Shown here: one piece after another, positions 56,488 to 64,000 of the stretch
Layout of the letters: each line of letters starts with the position of its first letter
Position numbering within the stretch: the first letter of the stretch is position 1
Notes under the pieces: generated by a model
What the model was told of the DNA's origin: nothing
The model's database searches: none
What the model saw: the letters and a program-made list of their open reading frames with translations, nothing else
Source of the DNA: G963663315 sp963663315
Lineage (GTDB): Bacteria; Pseudomonadota; Gammaproteobacteria; Arenicellales; Poriferihabitantaceae
Assembly (NCBI GenBank): GCA_963663315.1
Contig: OY760176.1
Location: forward strand, 496,001 to 560,000
DNA: 64,000 nt
Direction of reading: 5' to 3'
Position numbers and translations under genes: made by a program

Positions 56488-56780
56488 TGATCATGCACAA
56501 CCCTCCTCATCCAGGTGAATTTTTGTTTACTACGTATATGGAGCCTTTTGGGCTCAGTTGCAGGTATCTGGCTGGCCAACTCAATGTTGCGGCTTCAACA
56601 CTAAGCCGTGTCTTGAAGTCTCAGAGTGCGGTAACACCTGAAATGGCTCTTCGATTATCTAAAGCGCTGGGTCGCAGCCCGGAAAGCTGGTTAGCCATGC
56701 AGGATGCCTACGACCTGTGGCAGGCAAAAAATACCGTCAACCTGAACAATGTTCAAAAGGTACAGTTAAGCGCTGTATAA
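56487..56780 (+). CDS. higA: HigA-type antitoxin
   Basis: 97 residues. HNPPHPGEFLFTTYMEPFGLSCRYLAGQLNVAASTLSRVLKSQSAVTPEMALRLSKALGRSPESWLAMQDAYDLWQA is the HTH_3/HigA pattern with PHPGE at the front. It binds the higBA promoter and the toxin. Here the toxin is gutted, so this is a lone antitoxin that may act as a plain repressor. ATG at 56487, with another ATG 6 bases in. Confidence 0.9.
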   Translation: MIMHNPPHPGEFLFTTYMEPFGLSCRYLAGQLNVAASTLSRVLKSQSAVTPEMALRLSKALGRSPESWLAMQDAYDLWQAKNTVNLNNVQKVQLSAV

Positions 56781-56934
56781 CCAGGTCGGGGCGTTGACCT
56801 TCGGGCTGGCCGTCAAGTCAGTACGCTTAATTCCCGCGAAGGCGCCATCATCGTAGGGGCAACCCCCCGTGGTTGTCCGTACCGTCGTGGTTGTCCCATA
56901 CCGTTGACATTCCTGAAGGATGTGTTATGTGCTC

Positions 56935-57150
56935 CTACACAGCAACAGGCGTGAGACTGAACACGCGCGAATCTTTTGCAGCGGTATTAACGTCACCTCG
57001 ACGAAGAGCCTCTCGTACATCGTCGAGACGATATGCGTCTTCAAGAGAAAGGTACGGTGACCATCCTTCAGGGTTTTCCAGGAGTTCTACGTCAACTTCT
57101 GCAACGTAGTTTCCTTCGTGAACGAACTTCGTCCATTTTTTCTTACTCAT
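56935..57150 (-). CDS. Small hypothetical protein (antitoxin-like)
   Basis: 71 residues: KKWTKFVHEGNYVAEVDVELLENPEGWSPYLSLEDAYRLDDVREALRRGDVNTAAKDSRVFSLTPVAV. Charged beta-strand/helix pattern without a hydrophobic segment; small proteins of this look sit next to toxin-like genes in many genomes. The frame looks intact and has GGAGG in the expected place (near 57160). No intact toxin is beside it. Function unknown. Confidence 0.65.
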   Translation of the reverse strand: MSKKKWTKFVHEGNYVAEVDVELLENPEGWSPYLSLEDAYRLDDVREALRRGDVNTAAKDSRVFSLTPVAV

Positions 57151-57206
57151 ATGCGTCTCCTCCGGGTATGTCTATGGTCATCTCCTGTGTAAGATCGGAC
57201 CAAAGC

Positions 57207-57541
57207 TTCTGGAAGATTACGCACGCCTCCTTACAGACGTAAAGGAGCGCGTTCGTGCGGCCCAATATACGGCACTGAAAGCGGTAAATTAAGAACTGGT
57301 CGCTCTGTACTGGGACATTGGTCGGATGATCGCAGAACGTCAGAAGGTCGAAGGTTGGGGTGAATCAGTAGTTGCTCAAACTTGCCACGGACTTGCAAAC
57401 GGAGTTCCCGGGTGTGCGCGGATATTCTTCTCAGAACCTGTGGTACATGCGACAGTATTTTTTGGAATATCACGAAGATGAAAAACTCCAACCGCTGGTT
57501 GGAGAACTCAGCTGGGCCAAACTAACTTTGACCAGGCTCTG
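57207..57541 (+). pseudogene. DUF1016 (YhcG-like) nuclease remnant
   Basis: The plus strand reads LLEDYARLLTDVKERVRAA, then a TAA stop at about 57290, then ELVALYWDIGRMIAERQ, and after a frameshift near 57380 reads ATDLQTEFPGVRGYSSQNL then QYFLEYHEDEKLQP. This is the N-terminal DUF1016 domain of YhcG-family nuclease-like proteins, broken by a stop and a frameshift and cut before the C-terminal PDDEXK part. The remaining 57542-57775 shows no gene. Confidence 0.85.
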
Positions 57542-57775
57542 ACACCAGAATTACGCCCTCCAGGGGACTTGCACCCCCTACCTTCTGCCAGTTCGCCTGG
57601 CGCACCACAAAATCTTTACACCCTCAAACAATAAAGTGTTCGTCGACAGTTCTGAATGCTACTGGGTGGGCCGCTGTCATGGCGACATTTGTGCCACAGA
57701 CTAATTTTGCCATCAATAGCTTCCATGCTCTTCTATTTGTTGCTAACAGTCGCTGTGGCCAATCATAGTTATCCT

Positions 57776-58195
57776 TTACGCTTCCCACGGATCAATGGTT
57801 TTCAGCCCGGCCGCCTTGAACGGCGCCGTGTCGTGTGTTGCCACTATCATGCTGTGAGCTACTGCCGTCGCCGCAATGTATCCATCGGACACCCCAATCG
57901 CCAGTCCGGCGGACCGCGCCTTAGCCATCAGTTCAGCATAGGCCTGCGAGGCCATTAGATCAAACGGCAACACCCTGCCAGTGAACATCGATAACACCTG
58001 CCTTTCCAGCCCCTCATGCAACCGGTCCCGACGCCTACCGGCTGGTAACGTCAAGACTCCGAAACGCAATTCGGCGACGACAATCGCCGACAGGTACAAC
58101 GTTTCAAGCGGTTGTGCGTCGATCCACGCGGTGACGCGGGGTTCAGGAGCTATGCGCAGTGGCTCCGAAATGATATTCGTATCCACCAAAATCAT
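57776..58195 (-). CDS. fitB: FitB/VapC-type PIN-domain toxin
   Basis: 139 residues, PIN-domain RNase. Acidic residues: MILVDTNIISEPLR (first Asp), SAIVVAELRFGV (Glu), GVSDGYIAATAVAHSMIVATHDTAPF (Asp and late Asp). The spacing, and the FitB-like SAIVVAELRFGVLTLPAGRR, match the FitAB/VapBC group. It starts within the end of the antitoxin gene (4-base overlap). All catalytic acids are present, so it should be active. Confidence 0.9.
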   Translation of the reverse strand: MILVDTNIISEPLRIAPEPRVTAWIDAQPLETLYLSAIVVAELRFGVLTLPAGRRRDRLHEGLERQVLSMFTGRVLPFDLMASQAYAELMAKARSAGLAIGVSDGYIAATAVAHSMIVATHDTAPFKAAGLKTIDPWEA

Positions 58196-58449
58196 TCAAA
58201 AGTGACCGGACGCCCCGAGGACTTGTCGCGCTGCGTAAAAGCCGCGAACTCCTCATCTGTCAACCCGGCGCGCTGACCCAGAGAGGTTAGCAGGGACCCC
58301 AGCCTGATTCGCCCATCCGGCTTTACGGCATCCTCCAGGATGGCGCGTACCTCGGCCTCCATGCTGCGACCACTCCGGGCAGCCCGCAGATGCAAGGCAC
58401 GGTGCACCTCGTCGGGTAGTTTTCGTACGGTCAGCATAGACATAATCAA
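58192..58449 (-). CDS. fitA: FitA-type ribbon-helix-helix antitoxin
   Basis: 85 residues. MLTVRKLPDEVHRALHLRAARSGRSMEAEVRAILEDAV is a ribbon-helix-helix DNA-binding domain of FitA type; the C-terminal ~40 residues (LGSLLTSLGQRAGLTDEEFAAF) should bind the toxin. The start may be the ATG at 58449 or at 58443/58437 (MSMLTVRK, MLTVRK). It is co-transcribed with fitB (ATGA-type overlap). Confidence 0.88.
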   Translation of the reverse strand: MIMSMLTVRKLPDEVHRALHLRAARSGRSMEAEVRAILEDAVKPDGRIRLGSLLTSLGQRAGLTDEEFAAFTQRDKSSGRPVTFE

Positions 58450-58466
58450 TATCTCATATTGGATTT

Positions 58467-58495
58467 TATGAATGCATTATAGTAATATGAATGCA
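58467..58495. promoter_or_regulatory. Direct repeat upstream of fitAB
   Basis: TATGAATGCA occurs at 58467-58476 and again at 58486-58495, spaced 19 bases, about 18-46 bases before the fitA start. FitA-type repressors bind repeats at their own promoter, so this is a candidate operator. The -10 box would overlap it. Confidence 0.45.
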
Positions 58496-58534
58496 CGTGT
58501 GCAAGAATAATATGTTGAATCAGCGCTGGATTGA

Positions 58535-58687
58535 CCCCATGAAGTTGGACACTCTGACAGGGTGGATTAGCCAGTATACTTGCTGGGCCAGGAGGACATG
58601 AGTATGGCCCGATATCATCGAAGTTACAGTCTTGAATTCAAATGCCAAGTGGCGCAGCAGTATCTGTCCGCTTTCACCAGGCATTGA
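58535..58687 (+). mobile_element. IS3-like element fragment (left end and orfA start)
   Basis: TGACCCCATGAAGTTGGACA near 58535 looks like an IS terminal repeat; a reading frame with AGGAGG before the ATG at 58598 encodes MSMARYHRSYSLEFKCQVAQ and stops after 29 residues at 58687, matching the first residues of IS3-family OrfA (Y-S-x-E-F-K). The rest of the transposase and a right end are absent. The fragment may be the agent of the decay seen downstream. Confidence 0.55.
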
Positions 58688-58884
58688 TTGGAGGCGCCAT
58701 GAGGCGGAACAGTTTTTTTCCGGCGTTCCGTGGACTACAATGCTGCGTATTCCCTGAAAATCGATTGCGTGATCGCGAACCAGCTCCCTAATGGCTATTC
58801 GGGATTCGGGTTTACAATGAAGGCTGAACAGGAAGGCATTGTTATATACTGATCACTTGAGGATAACTGTCCAAACCACTGGTT

Positions 58885-59614
58885 ATGGCAAACAACTACG
58901 ACAAAACGAATATCGCGTCGATGGAAATGATCTATGGCGAGGGTTACCTGTCTGCGGGTGGGGATGAAGATGTTGCCCGAATTCTGGACGGTCTTGATGT
59001 TTCACAGGTTTGGAAGATGGCGATGGTCTTGGCGCTATGTGAACTATGGCTCGGGACCATGGAGCTGGGTTACCGGGCTGGATATTGACTCAACTGTTCT
59101 GGCACGGGCGAATAATTGGTGGAAAAAGCACCGGTGACAGGGTCGCTTTAAAACACTTCGAGCCGGGGCCGTTTACATTGAAGACAATCGTTTGACCTGG
59201 TTTATGTTACAGCCGTGATCATGTGGTCGCTGGTCGGGTTTTTCAAGGATATCCGGCGTGTTCGAGCAGGGCTGTGGTCGTTCGCACTGGTTTAAAATCA
59301 GCGATAATTGGCGCTATCGTAAATGGGACAGTCTGCTAAGAGACAAGGGTCTGAATTTTCACTTCGTGGACATAGATACATTCATGCAGGCTCTGAATGA
59401 ATCCGGTTTTTCCAAATCCAGGATAATGGATCGAACGGATTTCATCGCCAGGTTGGCCAGGGATGCGGTGAATCGCGTTGACAATGACCTTGCAGAAGAC
59501 CTGCGACAGGTTCTGGGAGAGCAGGGTTACCAGGATTGCCGGAAATGGACTGAGATCAGAGCCGATGCCCTGGCTCATGGTGGAATCGGCCAATCTCAAT
59601 TCCGGCCTGAATAA
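58885..59614 (+). pseudogene. Phosphoethanolamine-type SAM methyltransferase, disrupted
   Basis: The start reads YDKTNIASMEMIYGEGYLSAGGDEDVARIL, the N-terminal signature of phosphoethanolamine N-methyltransferase-type enzymes (K-T-N-I...G-E-G-Y-x-S-x-G-G). The SAM loop then needs two frame changes and a stop (around 59010-59085) to give TMARDHGA and GLDIDSTVLARANNWWKKH. The C-terminal third lies in one frame at 59258-59614: DNWRYRKWDSLLRDKGLNFHF, TFMQALNESGFSKSRIMDRTDF and EDLRQVLGEQGYQDCRKW. It would methylate a phospho-base on the way to choline lipids. At least three disruptions: not functional as read. Confidence 0.75.
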
Positions 59615-60207
59615 GTCCCGATCCCCTGCCTTCGCCCGGTTAAAGGGAGAAACGCTTTTTGATATAGTGGTTTACGGGTGCCTTGCCACCACGATAATTC
59701 CTGACCAATCGCTCCCGCCTGTTTCAGGTCGAGTTGCCGGCTGGGCCACACGGCGCTGACTTCTTGAATTCAGTTCCAGACTGGCATACGGGCAGGTGTC
59801 GCAAGCGACACTCCCCAAAAACGTTTTTTTGCCGACGGCGTACATTGGTCGGATTGCTGGAACCAGTACCCGCCGCCATCCGGCTTCCACCACTTCTGAC
59901 CAGACGCCAAGGCCAGCGTACAGACCCAGAAAACCTGAAATCATGATACCTTTCGCGATATTTACATTGCTTACTGCAAATATGCACTCATTGACATGGA
60001 CACCCCCCTGTTTAGGCTGGATCAGTTATTGAAAATCGAAAGCAATAATATCATGCTGATTGTCAAAATTGGACACAGTTAATCCCGCGAAGTTCAATTC
60101 GATCGCAACATTTTGTCCACATTTCTGTGGGAGCGCTGGTTGCGGTGGATACGGGTTTCTGGCTGCCGTCCAGAAAACCCGATGCACGAGGCCAGTATAC
60201 TGCGACG
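59615..60207. other. Unassigned decayed region
   Basis: 593 bases with no gene that I can support. A minus-strand open stretch (59672-59944) has a short hydrophobic start (GFLGLYAGLGVWSEVVEAG) but no recognisable family. It probably holds remnants between two pseudogenes. Confidence 0.4.
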
Positions 60208-61376
60208 ATGGATCATCGGCTGATATTCGCGTGTTGGTTAGCCGCCTGGTCATACTGGTTCTGGTCGCGGAGCAAGCCAGGTTGAACTGTCTAGTCGGTC
60301 CTGTGGGCGGTGTTGTTCATCCTGATTTGTCTGGGGTCGCCGATATTGGAGGATGATTTCTACCCGTATCTTGACGGATTCTCTCTCACCGGTGTCCACC
60401 GCTCACTATCGGGATTGCGCCGTCCTCCGCATTGACAACACTCTTTCTCCGGTGCGAAGCCACACTGAGCGGGGTGATCAACCCGGTACCTTGCCACAAC
60501 TGTTACTGAGTATGTATTCGGCCTGTCCCATTGCTGTCGCCGTCGATCGGTATCCTGCAACTCATTTGCGATTTTTGATCACCCTGACAGGCAAGCTGGT
60601 TCAGGTCATGCGTCGTCAGACATGGACCCTCTAAGCCTGGTGTCCCCGGCGCTTAAAGAATTTGCCTTTGCGGCACCCTGATGTCATCGGCGCCTGTCTA
60701 TCTGCTGGCTGCTTTTATTGCCCGAAAAAACAGCCGCACCGCGGTAGCCTGTATGCTGGTCGGTCTCGCCATCTGTGCAAAAATATTCGCTTTACTGGCA
60801 TTGCCCTTTTTCCTTTACCGCCAGCCATTGCGCTACTGGGGAATTACGTTCGGCACAATAGCGCTGTTGTATTCGCCATTTCTTCTCCAGGGTCAGACGG
60901 ATATGCCCGTGCACGGAATATTCCTCGAACACTGGAACTTCAATCCATTTCTGTTTGACCTGGTGCGGGTATTTTTATCCGACTTGCCGGCGAGGGTTCT
61001 GTGCGCGGTCCTGTTTCTGACATGGCTGGGATTTTATTTCATCAAATACAACCGTCAGTGCAGCTCAACCGAAATACCAAGAATGGACTGGGTCTTTGGA
61101 ATGTTTCTACTGTTTTCACCGGCGGTTAATCCGTGGTACCTGGTCTGGTTGCTGCCCTATGCGGCGCTCCGTCCCAGTTGCTGGGCCTGGACAGCTTCGA
61201 TTTTCGTGTCATTGTCCTACGTAACCGGATTGAATCTGGCGGACTCGGATTTGCTCGCCTATCAGGTCGCTGCGCCCGCCCGGATAATCGAGATGGCGGG
61301 CATCGCGGTCGCACTGCTGATTGACTACAGGAGGGGCGGGTTTCGGGTGTCATCCGGGAATCAGCGAAGACCTTGA
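60208..61376 (+). pseudogene. GT87-like membrane mannosyltransferase, N-terminal half disrupted
   Basis: The C-terminal part is open from 60681 to 61376 (231 residues, ~6 membrane segments: VACMLVGLAICAKIFALLAL, ITFGTIALLYSPFLL, WVFGMFLLFSPAVNPWYLVWLLPYAAL). The upstream 470 bases carry fragments in several frames: MDHRLIFACWLAAW at 60208, SPILEDDFYPYLDGF near 60350 and LKEFAFAA near 60655, all matching the N-terminal half of DUF2029/GT87 polyprenol-phosphate-mannose transferases. Stops and frameshifts break it at several places. An intact form would add mannose from the outer face of the inner membrane. Confidence 0.7.
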
Positions 61377-62068
61377 GGTTTGGGCGAGAAAGCCAGTCGT
61401 ATAATCCAGTAGAAAATCCTGTAACCGGCCATCAGCGATCCCCGCAGCGTGCCTGACACTTTGGATTTCCCCACTCTCTGCCGGTAACGCACCGGAGACC
61501 TGCAGAATCGTGGCTCCCGCCTGGGAAGCTTTTAATTGCATCTCTGCCGTCCAGCCGAACCCTTCATCTCCCACTTGCAGTTTTCAGCGTGCTTTTGCCC
61601 AGGCACCGCATCGGCCCAAGATCCTCGTAGCGAAAGCCGTGAAGAAACTCGGATGACCCGGCAGGCCATTTGCGTTCCCCACCTCTGGTGCCGGAACAGG
61701 CCACCCGGTGTGTCGCCATCCTCCTGTCTGCAACCGATTGAAAGATCACATTGACGGTATGCCACCGGTTCGAGCAGCCTGACCAGATCCTCAGGATAGT
61801 CGCTGTAGTCACCGTCGATAAATGCCAGGATGTCCGTATCACCTGACACGAGAATCCCGGTCAAACAGGCTTTTCCGTATCCCTTCTGCGGCTCGTGGAC
61901 CACTCGCGCCCCTGCCTGGGCGGCTCTGACAGCCGTTGCATCCTGCGAAGCGTTGTCCACCACCAGAATCTGATCCACGCAATCGGGAATATCATGAATC
62001 ACTCTGGATATGGATTCTTCCTCATCCAGCGCCGGAATGATGACGGTAATGTGCCTGTGATTGATCAT
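61361..62068 (-). pseudogene. GT2 (DPM-like) glycosyltransferase, disrupted
   Basis: ITVIIPALDEEESISRVIHDIPDCVDQILVVDNASQDATA begins the family 2 fold; ILAFIDGDYSDYPEDLVRLLEP has the metal D-x-D; YRQCDLSIGCRQEDGD follows. After about residue 140 the frame drifts; in other frames are GFRYEDLGPMRC and EGFGWTAEMQLKASQAGATILQV, then a C terminus down to 61361. At least two frameshifts. Such enzymes make a polyprenol-phosphate sugar, which would suit the adjacent GT87-like enzyme. It lies 12 bases after the DUF547 gene on the minus strand. Confidence 0.8.
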
Positions 62069-62080
62069 TGCCTTATTCGT

Positions 62081-62879
62081 TCAATCTCCAGTCATATTCA
62101 TAGCCGTTGATTTTCTTGAAAGACTATCCAGTTCCTGCGCTAAACCGGTATCGGCATACTGTATGAAATGCTCAATGATCTGCTTGTCGCTGTCACCGAA
62201 ATCTTTTGCGTACCAGTCAAAGATACTGGATGCGGTCAACTTGTCCCCATCAATGGTGACTGGGATGATTTACATACTGCTTCGCGGCAACATCAAGCTG
62301 ATCATCAAGATTGTCTGCCGTGAAGGCCGTCGCCTGCAGGTTGGGACATCCGATGGACGCGCAATTCACCGCGTAGTGAATCCTGTTGTCCTGGAACACG
62401 GGGCGCAGGATTTCATGCTCAATTTCATCCAGGCTCAACTTCATTCCTTCGACCGCAACCAGTTTTTCTTTCCACGGACCACGGGAAAACAGGCTGTAGG
62501 AAATGTCGCGGATGCTTTCCACCGGATAATGATCAAGAATTACTTTTATCGTCAACGCATTGTAAAGGTTTATCCAGTATGCATACTGCTGCCGCTCGCT
62601 TAACCCTGTCACGATAACGGATTGCAACCGTTCCAGATAGCTTTTCAGCGAGTCTCGGTCTGCCGGGGTGACTTGGGAATAACGGAAGTGATTCAATCCT
62701 CGTTTTTCCTCAATATAGGTGGCCAGCAACTGGTTCCAGGTCCCATGATCTATCGAGATTTCACTGGTCTGATTTGAACGACTCCAGTACTGCGCTAATC
62801 CGGAATCTGCGAAAGAATTGGAAGAGAGTGTGATCAATGCGATAAAAACACTCAAAAGAGCCTGTCCTGTTGCCTTCAT
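62081..62879 (-). pseudogene. DUF547 protein with a frameshift near its C terminus
   Basis: A signal-like N terminus (ALLSVFIALITLSSNSFA) then the DUF547 core: QQYAYWINLYNALTIKVILDHYPVESIRDI and IHYAVNCASIGCPNLQATAFTADNLDDQL. The frame stops at 62250 after AKQYVNHP. After a shift near there, another frame reads VTIDGDKLTASSIFDWYAKD to EHFIQYADTGL and stops at 62081, the expected end of the family (~265 residues). So a one- or two-base change separates two parts of one gene. Function unknown; found often in envelope or oxidoreductase context. Confidence 0.8.
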
Positions 62880-63227
62880 ATCAGTTATTTGTTGTGGTTC
62901 AACTTACACAATCGGACAATGGAAATTACGATTAGTGCGATCCATCCACTAGAATGTGTGACATTGGGGTTCCCTGATTCCGACATGGGAAAATAGAAAG
63001 GGAGAGACAGGCCTTGCGGTAAAATGCTATCTGATGAGCAGATCAATGGATCATCTAGTCGAACCAATATTTCCCTGCTCCGGGATGCAAGCGGCTTTGC
63101 CGCGAAGCCGATGCGCTGATGCGGATGGAAGGCGGTCCGGATTTGGGTTACACTGGGCACTATCCTGAAGATGCCCCGGATATCACTGACCGGCTGCTTT
63201 GATCTGTGTGTTGTGCTAGCCAGTGGG
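62880..63227. other. Intergenic region, no supported gene
   Basis: 348 bases. A minus-strand frame from 63250 (121 residues) has no recognisable family and no good RBS, so I do not call it. A short minus-strand peptide ending SGWIALIVISIVRLCKLNHNK has a hydrophobic-then-basic tail but is too short to assign. Confidence 0.4.
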
Positions 63228-64000
63228 TCAGGAGGATGCCGGATCGTCAAAAATCAATATCAGGTGTTGCAGGAAGTCAGCTACTTTGTTCGGGTCCGAG
63301 GATAACTCGACCCATTTGAACTCGCTGATTCTTTTCTGGTTTGCGCTCCCGGCTTCCTTTCTGGCGCTGGATCTGTGGGCGACATGCAGGTATGACTGGT
63401 CAGCAGAAATTCTCTCGAATCGGATCCGATATTTATCCAGCTTCGTATTGCCTTTGGTCAGCGAGGTGAGTATATCCCTGGACATCCTGGCGATATAGGA
63501 TGCATCCGGATCCTCTGCCTGCGGCTCTTCGATCCAGTCGGTTTCCATCGTACCGGCTTCGGGATTGTATTCAATCAGATTGACGTTGCTCAAGGCCCAG
63601 AACCGGGTCACTGTTTCCCAGGCGGACTCCACACTGGTGTCGACTTCCAGACCGTACATGTCGTCATTTTTGACGATTCTCGCGCCGACTACTTCCGGGA
63701 GCACCCTGATTTTGTTCTGTTTGCCTTCCTCCAGATTGTCGAGCACGGTCTGGTTGGTGGTGGTCACCAGATCAGGTGGAATATCAAGTGATACCGTGGT
63801 CGACGGCTTGTACAGTTTCGCTTTGGCTTTCCTGAGCTTTTGTTTTCAGTGGTTTATGCGTTACATCGGGGTCAAGTTTCTTGAGGTCTGGGAGGTCCAC
63901 TTTGGGTTCCATCGTTTTTCGACTCGAACAGGGATGATCCGCAACCGGAGACGAGCAGAAGCAGAGTGAGCGCTGTGGAGGTCGCAATCGACCGGGTAAC
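63228..64000 (-). pseudogene. bamC: BamC-like outer-membrane assembly lipoprotein, frameshifted and partial
   Basis: At the right edge the minus strand encodes a lipoprotein signal (LTLLLLVSGCGSSLFESKN; lipobox L-V-S-G-C), but the frame then runs to a stop. The next part, KAKLYKPSTTVSLDIPPDLVTTTN, and the body from 63767, IRVLPEVVGARIVKN to AWETVTRFWALSNVNL and SYIARMSRDILTSLTKGNTKLDKYRIRFERI, lie in other frames. Together they give the BamC N-terminal helix-grip domain and its unstructured start. At least two frame changes between 63780 and 63910. It lacks the second helix-grip domain, as shorter BamC proteins do. It should serve the Bam complex at the outer membrane if intact. Confidence 0.75.

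Noticed and set aside
58690..58860. Minus-strand frame RIAIRELVRDHAIDFQGI...
   Set aside because: An open stretch without start, end or recognisable family beside the IS fragment; possibly a remnant, but I cannot support it.
62885..62983. Minus-strand peptide with a hydrophobic-basic tail, taken as a sortase-type signal
   Set aside because: No conserved LPxTG, PEP or GlyGly motif and very short; could be chance.

Overview
The window looks like a chromosomal segment of a gammaproteobacterium. The evidence is an rrn operon with tRNA-Ile and tRNA-Ala in the spacer, CmoB, AlgH/YqgE, a PyrB plus inactive-dihydroorotase pair, BamC and a PdsS/PdsR-type two-component pair. Core genes are of moderate to high GC, and I make no genus assignment. 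The proteins suggest an aerobic or facultative heterotroph able to use phosphonates, taurine and propionyl-CoA.

Layout. 1-1.9 kb: the end of a TrlF-like SMC-type ATPase followed by an AlbA_2/ATPase protein. 2.0-8.5 kb (minus strand): a large glycosyltransferase, then an iron-sulfur flavoreductase (frameshifted), phosphonoacetaldehyde dehydrogenase and phosphonoacetate hydrolase. 8.6-17.9 kb (plus): a MetX-like hydrolase and a complete propionyl-CoA to succinyl-CoA operon (mutase, PccB, PccA, MeaB, epimerase), then cmoB. 17.9-26.2 kb (minus): folA/thyA, a transpeptidase, a J-domain protein, a DegP-type protease, pyrX/pyrB, ruvX and algH. 26.2-31.4 kb: DegT aminotransferase, anmK, an M23 peptidase and tyrS.

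31.4-38.1 kb holds the rRNA operon (16S, tRNA-Ile, tRNA-Ala, 23S, 5S) with a clear promoter, a boxA-like element, processing stems and a terminator. The 16S-23S spacer carries a perfect 117-bp tandem duplication and a long hairpin. The 23S gene is interrupted by a 705-nt group I intron at the helix 69 site, and the intron encodes a LAGLIDADG endonuclease.

38.1-49.8 kb: cfa, a DUF98/chorismate-lyase-like gene, polA, pdsS/pdsR without a sortase in view, uvrD, taurine-pyruvate aminotransferase and tRNA-Met. 50.1-52.4 kb is a compact cassette of a PqqD-like protein, an HPr-kinase-like kinase and a nucleotidyltransferase, the best candidate here for a little-described modification system. A family 4 glycosyltransferase converges on it.

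53.7-64 kb is an accessory and decaying zone. It holds RelBE- and FitAB-type toxin-antitoxin pairs, a lone HigA beside a gutted HigB, remnants of DUF4160, DUF1016 and an IS element, and a run of genes broken by frameshifts: a phosphoethanolamine-type methyltransferase, a GT87-like mannosyltransferase, a GT2, a DUF547 protein and BamC. Several of these need only one or two indels to restore, so sequencing or assembly error has to be weighed against real decay.
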